This document shows positions 1 through 6,645 of a stretch of DNA of 32,822 nucleotides, piece by piece. This stretch comes from Clostridia bacterium (GTDB lineage: Bacteria > Bacillota > Clostridia > Oscillospirales > CAG-272), in contig JAFXAC010000006.1 of assembly GCA_017522125.1 (NCBI GenBank), forward strand, positions 1 through 32,822, in the 5' to 3' direction. A program made the position numbers and the translations under genes. The notes beneath the pieces were generated by a model. That model was not told where the DNA came from and ran no database searches. It saw only the letters and a list, made by a program, of their open reading frames with translations. Numbering within the stretch: the first letter of the stretch is position 1; each line of letters starts with the position of its first letter.

Positions 1-2
1 AC

Positions 3-137
3 ATATATGTCACAGGTATCGATTTGGCAGAACCTCATCAGGTAACATTCGAGGAAGACCGTGATGTTGAAGGCTATATGTGGGCGAACAACAACAGAAT
101 CCTTTTTATGAAGGATGATGGCGGAGATGAGAATTGA
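3..137 (+). CDS. 3' end of an unrecognised phage gene
   Basis: This frame is open from the window edge to a TGA at 135-137 and gives 44 residues with no start codon visible, so it is the C-terminus of a gene that begins outside the window. The peptide is acidic and ends in a DDGGDEN-type tail; I recognise no domain. It overlaps the next gene by about 23 bases and runs in the same direction as the SSB gene, so it probably belongs to the phage replication or recombination block. Coding status is inferred from the open frame and the tight overlap only. Confidence 0.5.
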   Translation: MYVTGIDLAEPHQVTFEEDRDVEGYMWANNNRILFMKDDGGDEN

Positions 138-432
138 TGAAGAAGCAGATGCAGAGGCAGAAAATTCATTCAATCATTCTGGCGCGTGCGCGCGTGATGA
201 GGAAAGGGAAGCGGCAAAAAGGCGTTTTTTGCACGGAGATCTTGGAAAGGGAGTCGTTATGCTTTCCGAAGATCAGATAGCGGCACTGCTTGACGAGCTG
301 TCCGTTGCCGAATTCGATAAGTACGTCGGTGTAGTTGCCGATATGGAGCAAAACGGACACCACTACAAACGAAAAACACATTACAAGGCCATTCTCGATA
401 TGGCTCTAAAGGATAGAAAGGTAAAGAAATAA
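115..432 (+). CDS. Small replication-region protein with a DnaD/replisome-tail-like motif
   Basis: The product has about 105 residues. The N-terminal 40 residues are acidic and low in recognisable structure. Residues ~48-100 follow the pattern LS-x-DQ...L......VAEFDKYV..VADM...G..YK...HYKAIL.MAL.DR, which resembles from memory a conserved tail found on phage replisome-organiser (DnaD-like) proteins of Clostridia. The start is uncertain: ATG occurs at 115, 118 and 127, and AAGGA at 111-115 would favour a slightly later start, around 127. The gene ends two bases before the SSB start codon, which suggests translational coupling. A role in phage DNA replication is inference from motif and neighbour. 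Confidence 0.6.
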   Translation: MMAEMRIDEEADAEAENSFNHSGACARDEEREAAKRRFLHGDLGKGVVMLSEDQIAALLDELSVAEFDKYVGVVADMEQNGHHYKRKTHYKAILDMALKDRKVKK

Positions 433-433
433 A

Positions 434-829
434 ATGGCTAATTTGAATCTTAATAAGGTTATCATCGCGGGCAGGCTTACCGCCGCGCCCGAGCTTAAAA
501 CGACGCCCGGCGGCGTTAGCGTGTGCAGCTTTAGCGTTGCCGTTAACCGTCCCGTCGGGAAGGATGGGGCGCATACTGCCGATTTTATAGACTGCGTAGC
601 CTGGCGACAGAGCGCGGAGTTCCTTGCGCGGTATTTTACTAAGGGCAGCTCGGTCTGCGTTGTCGGCCGCATTCAGACGCGTACGTGGACGGATAACGGT
701 GCACAGAAAAGACGCGCGACCGAGGTGATGGCGGACGAGATAACGTTCGTTGATTCCAAGGGTGAGCGTGCCGACGTAGTGTTCGGGGAAATGACCGCCG
801 CCGAGCAAGACGGCCCGCTTCCGTTCTGA
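434..829 (+). CDS. ssb: Single-stranded DNA-binding protein (SSB)
   Basis: The 131-residue product is an OB-fold SSB that coats single-stranded DNA during phage replication and recombination. Visible family features are the N-terminal LNKVIIAGRLTAAPELK strand pattern, VSVCSFSVAVNRPV at ~30, the DFIDCVAWRQSAEFLARYFTKG segment at ~50-70 and VVGRIQTRTW at ~77. The C-terminus ends DGPLPF, the acidic tip with a final Phe that recruits partner proteins in bacterial SSBs. Length is short for a chromosomal SSB because the linker between OB fold and tip is brief, which is usual in phage copies. It follows the preceding gene by one base. Confidence 0.93.
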   Translation: MANLNLNKVIIAGRLTAAPELKTTPGGVSVCSFSVAVNRPVGKDGAHTADFIDCVAWRQSAEFLARYFTKGSSVCVVGRIQTRTWTDNGAQKRRATEVMADEITFVDSKGERADVVFGEMTAAEQDGPLPF

Positions 830-842
830 GGAGGTGCAAGAG

Positions 843-1058
843 ATGATAGATCATGCAAGTGATTTTGCGTTTGCGATAGAGCTTGCGTTTATCGTGTTTG
901 CTCTGCTTTTTGGGGCGTGTCTGCTTAGTATCGTCCTCACGGCTATCGGCAGAGCCTTCGACGGCTACATACGGCGCAGGCCGTACAACCACGGTGTTTG
1001 GCGCATTAGCGGCGGACACCTCGAAAAACCCGAAGAAAAATGGAGGAAAAGAAAATGA
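843..1058 (+). CDS. Small single-pass membrane protein, unknown function
   Basis: The product has 71 residues. A hydrophobic segment at residues ~8-36 (AFAIELAFIVFALLFGACLL onward) should span the membrane once, and a basic tail (RRRP, KWRKRK) should remain in the cytoplasm. I chose the ATG at 843 because GGAGGTG at 830-836 lies six bases upstream of it; an in-frame GTG at 834 falls inside that ribosome site. It lies between SSB and other small early genes. No family recognised. Confidence 0.6.
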   Translation: MIDHASDFAFAIELAFIVFALLFGACLLSIVLTAIGRAFDGYIRRRPYNHGVWRISGGHLEKPEEKWRKRK

Positions 1059-1375
1059 TACTTAAGGATAAAGCGCTCGATGAGCTTATCGAGAAGTGTG
1101 AAAAGAAGGCGGAGGCCGCCTACCGTAATTATCAGGAAACCGGCCACGGCAGCTATTGGAATACTCACCGTAAATATGAGGATATGGCGGACACGCTTAA
1201 GGCCGCCAGGGATTCAAAAAAGACCGTTGAGGAATGCCACGCGGCGCTGATGAGCATCGGCGAGTGGGCGCACGCGATATCAAAGATGCCCTACTACACG
1301 CCCGAAAGGCGTGAGCGTGAAACTGCGCGCATTCTTGCCGAAATAGCAGACTGCGCTTTGAAGCTCAGGAGGTAA
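1055..1375 (+). CDS. Small helical phage protein, unknown function
   Basis: The product has about 106 residues, is highly charged and probably helical, with Lys/Glu-rich segments at both ends and a CHAALMSIGEWAHAISKMPYY core near residue 65-85. The start at 1055 is preferred because GGAGG at 1042-1046 precedes it by eight bases; an ATG at 1040 sits just before that ribosome site. It overlaps the upstream membrane-protein gene by four bases, consistent with coupling. I recognise no domain, and its role is unknown. Confidence 0.6.
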   Translation: MILKDKALDELIEKCEKKAEAAYRNYQETGHGSYWNTHRKYEDMADTLKAARDSKKTVEECHAALMSIGEWAHAISKMPYYTPERRERETARILAEIADCALKLRR

Positions 1376-1379
1376 GACG

Positions 1380-1748
1380 ATGGAAAAGAAAAGCGTTTTG
1401 GAGTTCGTAAGGCAGATGCGCGAGAGCTGCGCACGCGACGGTGCGAATAACGTGATCGTGTCCCCTGCGTTGTGGGAGAAGATAGCAAGGACTCTTGAGG
1501 GGCTTTGTGCCCCCGCCTGCGCGGAATGGCTTGATCCTGCGTGGGAGCTTCCCACGGGCGACGGCGCGGTCCTTGCAGTGGTGTGGGGCAGAGTCGGCAA
1601 CGTGGAATATCACGGCGCGGTGGAGCTTGCTTGCTATTTTGAGGATGAGGACGTGTGGGCTCTGTGGCGGGATCCGAACCGAGAGATCCGCGTGAGCCAT
1701 TGGATGCCGATACCTGAACTCCCGACGGTGAAGGAGGGGGAGAAATGA
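1380..1748 (+). CDS. DUF551-like phage protein
   Basis: The 122-residue product carries, at residues ~104-116, VSHWMPIPELP, which matches the C-terminal signature of DUF551 proteins common in phages and prophages (W-x-HWMPLPEPP). The N-terminal half has a PALWEKIARTLEGL helix and a CAEWLDPAWELPTGDGAVLAVVWG segment resembling the DUF551 'WI.v.delP.dge.Vlvy' start. DUF551 has no established biochemical role. AGGAGG at 1369-1374 precedes the ATG, and the gene overlaps the next, which carries the same signature, by four bases (ATGA). The two were probably generated by duplication or parallel gain. Confidence 0.7.
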   Translation: MEKKSVLEFVRQMRESCARDGANNVIVSPALWEKIARTLEGLCAPACAEWLDPAWELPTGDGAVLAVVWGRVGNVEYHGAVELACYFEDEDVWALWRDPNREIRVSHWMPIPELPTVKEGEK

Positions 1749-2140
1749 CCGAGAACGAGAAAAAGCAGATTGAGGAGATGGCGAACGAAATTCACCGTGC
1801 CGATATTTCGTTTCTCGCAAAGGGAATTGAAATAATCGAAAATGCTATGAATGAGGATTTTGTCGAGAAAATTATTTCACGGCAACAGCACATAGCAACA
1901 CACCTTTACAACGCAGGCTATCGCAAGCAAGAGTGGGTAAGCGTTGAGGATGATACTCCCAAAGACGGCGAAAAACGGGTTCAGGTGTTTCTTCGGGATG
2001 ATGATTTTACTAAACCTATCGGAGAAAACAAAATCGACACAGACAGATATATTGACGGGAAATGGGTGCGCTGGGGTAAGCATGTCACCCATTGGATGCC
2101 GCTTCCCGAAGCTCCGAAGATGAAAGGCGGCGCGGAGTGA
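1745..2140 (+). CDS. DUF551 family protein
   Basis: The 131-residue product contains a complete DUF551 pattern in its second half: EWVSVEDDTPKDGEKRVQVF at ~60-80 and VTHWMPLPEAPK at ~114-125. The first 55 residues form a helical N-terminal extension (EKKQIEEMANEIHRADISF...) of the kind often seen in Firmicutes phage copies. Function is unknown for the family. The start codon overlaps the upstream stop and the stop (2138-2140) overlaps the next ATG, so it sits in a chain of coupled genes. Base composition becomes more AT-rich from about here to 4000 than in the structural genes. Confidence 0.78.
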   Translation: MTENEKKQIEEMANEIHRADISFLAKGIEIIENAMNEDFVEKIISRQQHIATHLYNAGYRKQEWVSVEDDTPKDGEKRVQVFLRDDDFTKPIGENKIDTDRYIDGKWVRWGKHVTHWMPLPEAPKMKGGAE

Positions 2141-2454
2141 TGGACGAATACATAAAGAAATCGGACCTAAAGGCTGAATTGCTACGCAGGGACTTTTATC
2201 CTGCTATAGTCAAGAATGCGTTGGAAACTATACCGCCTGCCGCTGTAGTGCCGAGGGCGATGATAGCGGAGATTTTTGCGGAGATTGAGGAAGGCTTGAA
2301 ATACGAGCTTGACCTCGAAGATAAGTACGGCAGAAATGCTTGGGGAGAGGGTGATGTGTCAGGTTTTCAAACCCACGAATATACAGAGGACAAATTAGAC
2401 ACGTTTCTGATTGCGTTGTCTTTACTCAAAAAGAAATACACGGAGGGCAAATGA
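2140..2454 (+). CDS. Small phage protein of unknown function
   Basis: The product has 104 residues starting MDEYIKKSDLKAELLRR. I use the ATG at 2140, which overlaps the preceding TGA (TGATG), rather than an upstream in-frame ATG at 2092 that lies inside the previous gene. The sequence resembles short accessory proteins of Firmicutes phages with a K-SDLKAELLR start and an 'AVVPRAMIAEIFAEIEE' helix, but I know no function for them. It is acidic and mostly helical. The stop overlaps the following start. Confidence 0.6.
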   Translation: MDEYIKKSDLKAELLRRDFYPAIVKNALETIPPAAVVPRAMIAEIFAEIEEGLKYELDLEDKYGRNAWGEGDVSGFQTHEYTEDKLDTFLIALSLLKKKYTEGK

Positions 2455-2777
2455 TGAGAGATAGGTTGATAGAGAAGATCCACGACTTTTTCGGAGCAGA
2501 CTCGATGTATTTCGGCGTGGACGCGGCGGCTCTTGCCGACCACCTTCTCGCAGATGGTTGGATAAGACCGCCGTGTAAGGTGGGGGATACGGTATGGATT
2601 GCAGGGGAATACAGAGGTGTGTATTCGGCAATCGTTAGAACGGTGTTCTTTTCACATAGCGGTGTTGAAATGGTGCGAACAACAAAGTGCGATATTCCTT
2701 TTCACGATTTCGGTAAAGTTGCGTTTTTTACTCACGAGAAAGCCGAAAAGGCTCTTGCGGAGAGGAGCGCAAAATGA
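2451..2777 (+). CDS. Phage accessory protein with a 'PPCKVGDTVW' beta domain
   Basis: The 108-residue product begins with a helical part ending ALADHLLADGWIRPP, followed by CKVGDTVWI and closing IPFHDFGKVAFFTHEKAEKALAER. This 'HLL..G.I.PPCKVGDTV...FGK.VF.T.EEAEKAL' layout is a recurrent hypothetical protein of Clostridia phages, known to me without a function. CGGAGGG at 2441-2447 is a good ribosome site. It overlaps neighbours on both sides by four bases. Confidence 0.65.
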   Translation: MMRDRLIEKIHDFFGADSMYFGVDAAALADHLLADGWIRPPCKVGDTVWIAGEYRGVYSAIVRTVFFSHSGVEMVRTTKCDIPFHDFGKVAFFTHEKAEKALAERSAK

Positions 2778-3310
2778 AATCAGTATTGATAAGCATTCAG
2801 CCGTATTGGGTGTTCTTAATAATAGCCAAGAAAATGGGGTGGAACATCGACATCCAAAAAACGATAGAGATTAGAAAAAATTATCCCAAAGACGAAAATT
2901 GGGATAAAGTCTCAAAAATATATTGCAGTAAAGATAAAAAGTCTTTTTCCAAGATACCTAAAGAATATCAACCCTTAATGGAGCAGTTTTTAGGCAAAGT
3001 CATAGGCGAGTTTGTGTGTTCAAATATAGCAAAAGGCACAGCACAGTTTGGCTCTTGCTTGACAATGCAAGAAATAGCCGAATACGCAAACAATAAAGAG
3101 GTTTATGGTTGGTGTATATCCGACCTTGTAATCTATGACGAGCCGAGGGAGTTGAGTGAGTTTAAGAAAGCAGGCTTTATGACGGAAGGTGATTGGCTTG
3201 CTTATTTGTACCCGAATACTCATTGCCATTATGAGGCGTGGGCAAAGAAGTTCGAAATTGAAAGACCGCCGCAGAGTTGGTGCTATGTTGAGGAAAGGAG
3301 CGAGAAATGA
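2774..3310 (+). CDS. ASCH-domain protein
   Basis: The 178-residue product starts MKSVLISIQPYWVFLIIAKK, the usual N-terminus of phage ASCH (ASC-1 homology) proteins, with KTIEIRKNYPK at ~35-45, GKVIGEFVC at ~74-82, YGWCISDLVIYDEP at ~111-124 and RPPQSWCYVEE near the end. ASCH proteins have a PUA-like beta barrel, and some members bind or cleave RNA or act on modified nucleosides; the substrate here is unknown. The linker after residue 45 is Lys-rich and AT-rich in DNA. The gene overlaps both neighbours by four bases. Family assignment is firm, the biochemical role is inference. Confidence 0.8.
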   Translation: MKSVLISIQPYWVFLIIAKKMGWNIDIQKTIEIRKNYPKDENWDKVSKIYCSKDKKSFSKIPKEYQPLMEQFLGKVIGEFVCSNIAKGTAQFGSCLTMQEIAEYANNKEVYGWCISDLVIYDEPRELSEFKKAGFMTEGDWLAYLYPNTHCHYEAWAKKFEIERPPQSWCYVEERSEK

Positions 3311-3642
3311 GCGAAACAAGAGAAGAAATTTTGAAGCGGGATTTTTCTGAGGCGTTTATAAACAAAATGAGGAACGCCATTGAGACCTCGCACTATAAAT
3401 ACGGATGGGCGAGCAAGACCTATCCTGAACTTGCGCAAGCGCATAAGTGTATCGAGCAAAGGCTTGATATGTACCGCGAAACTCACAACACCGAGTACCT
3501 TGTTGATGTTGCTAATTTCGCTATGCTTGAGTTTTTATACCCCGAATTTGCTGACGCTCGGTATACGCCTACCGATAGCGACAAATCGTGCGGTCTTGCG
3601 GGCGGGATTTCATATAAGGAGTTGATGGAAAATGACCGATAA
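3307..3642 (+). CDS. Recurrent phage hypothetical protein (EYLVDVANFAMLEF type)
   Basis: The 111-residue product contains the pattern FINKMRNAIETSHYKYGWA...YPELAQAHKCIEQRLDMYRETHNTEYLVDVANFAMLEFLYPEF...FTPTDSDKS, which I recognise as a frequent small helical protein of Firmicutes phages with no assigned function. A ribosome site (AAGGAG at 3294-3299) precedes the ATG. The last eleven bases overlap the next gene. Its repeated presence near SSB and terminase genes in such phages suggests an early-region accessory role, but nothing in the sequence shows a reaction. Confidence 0.68.
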   Translation: MSETREEILKRDFSEAFINKMRNAIETSHYKYGWASKTYPELAQAHKCIEQRLDMYRETHNTEYLVDVANFAMLEFLYPEFADARYTPTDSDKSCGLAGGISYKELMENDR

Positions 3643-4153
3643 GAAATTCACGGACGAGGAAATTGCGGAGGCGTTGGAGTGTTGCTCGAAATGTGATTGC
3701 AAACACTGCCCTTGCTATGCCGAGGATATAAACGGCTGCAAGGAAATACCGACAGACGAAATACTCGACCTCATAAAGCGCCAAAGGGCAGAGAACGAGA
3801 GCTTGCAAGAGGCGATAGGCAGAAAAGAAGATATAATGCGAAAGATGTGTGACCAAAAGCGAGCCTATTATGACGAACTTGTTTCGGCAAAGGCAGAGAT
3901 TGAGAGGTTGGAATCGTTGTGCGAAAAAATAGGAATTGCTAACGATGCGAAATTTGAACGCATTTGTGTACTTCAAGAAGACCTTGAAACCGCCAAATCC
4001 GAATCCGTCAAGGAGTTTGCGGAGCTGGAGTTCTTAGAGGCTGAAATGGCTAAGATCTTCCGCAAGGAGGGCTTTCCGCAGTCCTTCGTGGACGATATGC
4101 TCGGTCCCGTTGATGCAAACGTGAAGGAGGAGAAAAGCGATGAGCAGCTGTAG
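3632..4153 (+). CDS. Cys-rich / coiled-coil phage protein
   Basis: The 173-residue product opens with a Cys cluster, ALECCSKCDCKHCPCYAEDINGC at ~14-36, followed by DEILDLIKRQRAENESLQEAI and a long coiled coil to about residue 150. The N-terminal 'ALECC....C..CP......C.......LDLI.RQ.AE...L' arrangement is a common Clostridia phage hypothetical; the cysteines probably hold a metal ion. The start at 3632 overlaps the preceding gene by 11 bases. No catalytic motif is visible. Confidence 0.7.
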   Translation: MTDKKFTDEEIAEALECCSKCDCKHCPCYAEDINGCKEIPTDEILDLIKRQRAENESLQEAIGRKEDIMRKMCDQKRAYYDELVSAKAEIERLESLCEKIGIANDAKFERICVLQEDLETAKSESVKEFAELEFLEAEMAKIFRKEGFPQSFVDDMLGPVDANVKEEKSDEQL

Positions 4154-4364
4154 AGAATGCATACACCGACCGTTTTGCCCTATCAGCTCCGCCGTGTGCG
4201 CTATGTTCATATCGCGGGAGCGTTGCCGTGAGGTCGTAACGTGCGGTGAGTGCGAATACATAGCCGACGGCGTTTGCACGCACCCCGCGGGCCTTCGCCG
4301 CGAATGCCGTCCCGACGAGTTCTGCGCACGGGGCGCTGCAAAAGCGAAGGAGCAAAGGGGGTGA
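4140..4364 (+). CDS. Small Cys-rich protein, probable zinc binder
   Basis: The 74-residue product has ten cysteines, arranged as CREC, CPI, CAMF, CREVVTCGEC, CTH, CRPDEFC, which suggests one or two zinc-ribbon-like sites. AAGGAGG at 4123-4129 gives a clear start, and the gene overlaps the previous one by 14 bases. It is followed at once by another Cys-containing small gene. No family recognised; DNA or RNA binding is possible but not shown. Confidence 0.6.
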   Translation: MSSCRECIHRPFCPISSAVCAMFISRERCREVVTCGECEYIADGVCTHPAGLRRECRPDEFCARGAAKAKEQRG

Positions 4365-4368
4365 TGCC

Positions 4369-4590
4369 TTGTCAAGCGGATCGTACAGACAGGTGGAGGT
4401 CAGGTGTCCGTTCTACAAATACGACGACGGCAAAAAGCGCATAACGTGCGAGGGGCTCGTGGACGATTCGAGCCTTGCTCTGATATACCGCAAGCGCGAG
4501 GATTACGAGGCACAGCTCGGTATCTTCTGCTGTGAGCACTACGAAAAGTGCGAGATATATGCCGTTCTCGCGCAGAAATACGAGGACTGA
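4369..4590 (+). CDS. Small conserved Cys protein upstream of terminase
   Basis: The 73-residue product begins at TTG 4369, five bases after a GGGGGTG ribosome site; no ATG or GTG start fits. It contains VRCPFYKYDDGKKRITCEG and LGIFCCEHYEKCEIY, a pattern I recall in small proteins that sit just before the small terminase gene in many Clostridia phages. The Cys pairs suggest metal binding. It is the last gene before the terminator at 4599. Function unknown. Confidence 0.65.
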   Translation: MSSGSYRQVEVRCPFYKYDDGKKRITCEGLVDDSSLALIYRKREDYEAQLGIFCCEHYEKCEIYAVLAQKYED

Positions 4591-4598
4591 TCAAGGCG

Positions 4599-4628
4599 GC
4601 GCGCTCCTTATGGGGCGCGCTTCCTTTT
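4599..4628 (+). terminator. Rho-independent terminator after the early genes
   Basis: A nine-pair stem, GCGCGCTCC (4599-4607) with GGGGCGCGC (4612-4620), carries a TTAT loop and one G-T wobble and is followed by TTCCTTTTT. It lies nine bases after the stop of the last early gene and separates the early region from the packaging and head operon. Confidence 0.85.
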
Positions 4629-4647
4629 TGCCTTCGGGTGGGCGGGA

Positions 4648-4676
4648 TAGATAAAACGCTTTTATTCGTTTAGAAT
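4648..4676 (+). promoter_or_regulatory. Candidate promoter of the structural operon
   Basis: TAGATA (4648-4653) and TAGAAT (4671-4676) lie 17 bases apart and match the SigA -35 and -10 consensus at 4 and 5 of 6 positions. They sit between the early terminator and the small terminase start, the only clear gap in the first 8 kb. Use of host SigA is inference. Confidence 0.4.
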
Positions 4677-4711
4677 GAAAAAAAGAAACCCGCAGGTAAG
4701 GAGGGAGGCGT

Positions 4712-5182
4712 ATGGCTGATTGGAATGCAATCAAGACCGAATATATCACGACGGATACGAGCTATCGGAAGCTGGCGCAGAAATACGGCGTCAGATACAA
4801 CGTTATCGGCGAGCGCTCCCGCTCCGAGGGGTGGATAGAGGAGAGGGAACAATACCGTGCCAGCGTGGTGTCAAAAACAATAGGTGCTATCGGTAAGGAG
4901 GAGGTAAAAAGAGTAAAGCGGCTTATGCGCGTTACGGACAAGGTCCTTGCCAAAATAGAAAAGCTGATGGATGAGGACGGCGCCTTCAACGATCCCAAGG
5001 CGATAAGGGCGATAGCGTCGGCTCTCGAAAGCATACAGCGCATACAGGGCGTACGCGCCGGCGGCGACGCGCGCGAGCAGAATGCGCGTATAGCTAATCT
5101 GGAGAAGGCGGCGCTTTCCGAGGACGCGGATAATACCGTTGAGATCATCATATCGGACGAGCTTGACAGCTTTACCGTTTAA
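4712..5182 (+). CDS. terS: Terminase small subunit
   Basis: The 156-residue product has an N-terminal helix-turn-helix (residues ~7-35, YITTDTSYRKLAQKYGVR then VIGERSRSEGW), a coiled central region and an acidic tail ending EIIISDELDSFTV. This matches the small terminase layout: DNA recognition at the packaging site, oligomerisation helices, and a C-terminal part that contacts the large subunit or portal. AGGAGGGAGG at 4697-4706 precedes the ATG. Its position immediately before the large terminase gene supports the call. Confidence 0.85.
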   Translation: MADWNAIKTEYITTDTSYRKLAQKYGVRYNVIGERSRSEGWIEEREQYRASVVSKTIGAIGKEEVKRVKRLMRVTDKVLAKIEKLMDEDGAFNDPKAIRAIASALESIQRIQGVRAGGDAREQNARIANLEKAALSEDADNTVEIIISDELDSFTV

Positions 5183-5193
5183 GGAGGCAGAAA

Positions 5194-6624
5194 ATGAAGC
5201 TTCATATAATGCCGCCGAGCGATAAGCAACGGCTCTTCCTTACTGCAAGTAAAAAGCACGTGGGCTTTGGCGGCGCACGTGGCGGCGGTAAATCGTGGGC
5301 AGTTCGCACCAAGGCAAAGCTGCTTGCGCTAAAGTACCGCGGGATAAAGATACTCATCGTGAGGCGCACGTTCCCCGAGCTTGTAAACAACCACATAAAC
5401 ACGCTGCGCGCCGAGCTTTTGGGGATCGCGCGGTATAACAAGCAGGAAAAGGTCTTTACCTTCTCCGGCGGCTCGACGATAAAGTTCGGATACTGTAACG
5501 CTGACGGCGACGTCGATCAATATCAGGGCGCGGAGTTTGACGTTATCTTCTTTGACGAGGCGACACAGCTTCAGGAGGCGTGGATACGCAAGATCGTCGC
5601 CTGCGTGCGCGGTGTCAACGGCTTTCCCAAGCGAGTGTACTACACCTGCAACCCCGGCGGCGCTTCCCACGCCTATTTCAAGCGCCTTTTTATAGACTGC
5701 AGATACGAGGCGGGGGAGGATCCGAACGACTACGCATTCGTCCAGAGCCTTGTTACGGACAATAAGGCGCTTATGGAATCCCAGCCCGATTACATAAAGC
5801 AGCTTGAAACGTTGCCGCCAAAGCTGCGCGAGGCGTGGCTCTACGGCAGGTGGGATATTTTCGAGGGGCAGTTCTTTGAGGACTTCAGGGCGACGCCCGA
5901 CGTGGAGCTGTGTGCCGCGGCGGGGATAAGCCCCGAGGAGGCTCTGCGCCAACGTCGATTTACGCACGTAATAGAGCCGTTTGACCTCAATCGCGGAGAG
6001 TGCCGAGGCTGGAACATTATGCGCTCGTATGACTTCGGATACGCAAAGCCCTTCTCGCTTGGCTATTGGGCGGTGGATTACGACGGCGTGCTTTACAGGA
6101 TCATGGAAATGTACGGCTGTACTGCCACTCCCAACGAGGGCGTTAAGTGGTCGCCCGACGAGCAGTTCCGCCGCATCCGCGAGCTTGAGAACGAGCATCC
6201 GTGGCTGAAGGGGCGCAATATCATAGACTCGGTCGCGGATCCTGCCATATTCGACACCTCGCGCGGCGAAAGCATTGCGGAAACTGCCGAGAGATACGGC
6301 ATTTACTTCTCGCCCGCGGATAACGAGAGGATCCCCGGCTGGATGCAGGTGCATTACCGATTGCAGTTTGACGCGGAAGGCTATCCGCGAATGTACGTCT
6401 TTAACACCTGCCGCGCCTTTATTCGCACTATGCCGCTGATGATGTACTCGTCCTCGCGCCCCGAGGACCTTGACACGAAGCTTGAGGACCACTGCCCCGA
6501 CGAGGTGCGGTATATGTGTATGAGCCGACCCGTTCTGCCCGTTATGGCACGCAAGAAGGAGAACATCGTGTCCGACCCCCTCAATCAGTTCACCCCCGAA
6601 CAGCTCAGACGGGGATACAAATAA
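5194..6624 (+). CDS. terL: Terminase large subunit
   Basis: The 476-residue product is the packaging motor and DNA-cutting enzyme. The ATPase half has Walker A GARGGGKS (27-34), Walker B VIFFDEAT with D121-E122, and a coupling motif TCNPGG near 151-156. The nuclease half has acidic residues in SYDFGYAKPF (D280) and DSVADPAIFD (D345, D349), the RNase H-like metal site that cuts concatemeric DNA. Length is normal for the family. AAGGAGG at 5182-5188 gives the start, twelve bases after the small subunit stop. Confidence 0.95.
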   Translation: MKLHIMPPSDKQRLFLTASKKHVGFGGARGGGKSWAVRTKAKLLALKYRGIKILIVRRTFPELVNNHINTLRAELLGIARYNKQEKVFTFSGGSTIKFGYCNADGDVDQYQGAEFDVIFFDEATQLQEAWIRKIVACVRGVNGFPKRVYYTCNPGGASHAYFKRLFIDCRYEAGEDPNDYAFVQSLVTDNKALMESQPDYIKQLETLPPKLREAWLYGRWDIFEGQFFEDFRATPDVELCAAAGISPEEALRQRRFTHVIEPFDLNRGECRGWNIMRSYDFGYAKPFSLGYWAVDYDGVLYRIMEMYGCTATPNEGVKWSPDEQFRRIRELENEHPWLKGRNIIDSVADPAIFDTSRGESIAETAERYGIYFSPADNERIPGWMQVHYRLQFDAEGYPRMYVFNTCRAFIRTMPLMMYSSSRPEDLDTKLEDHCPDEVRYMCMSRPVLPVMARKKENIVSDPLNQFTPEQLRRGYK

Positions 6625-6645
6625 ATCACAACGGAGGAAAGAAAA

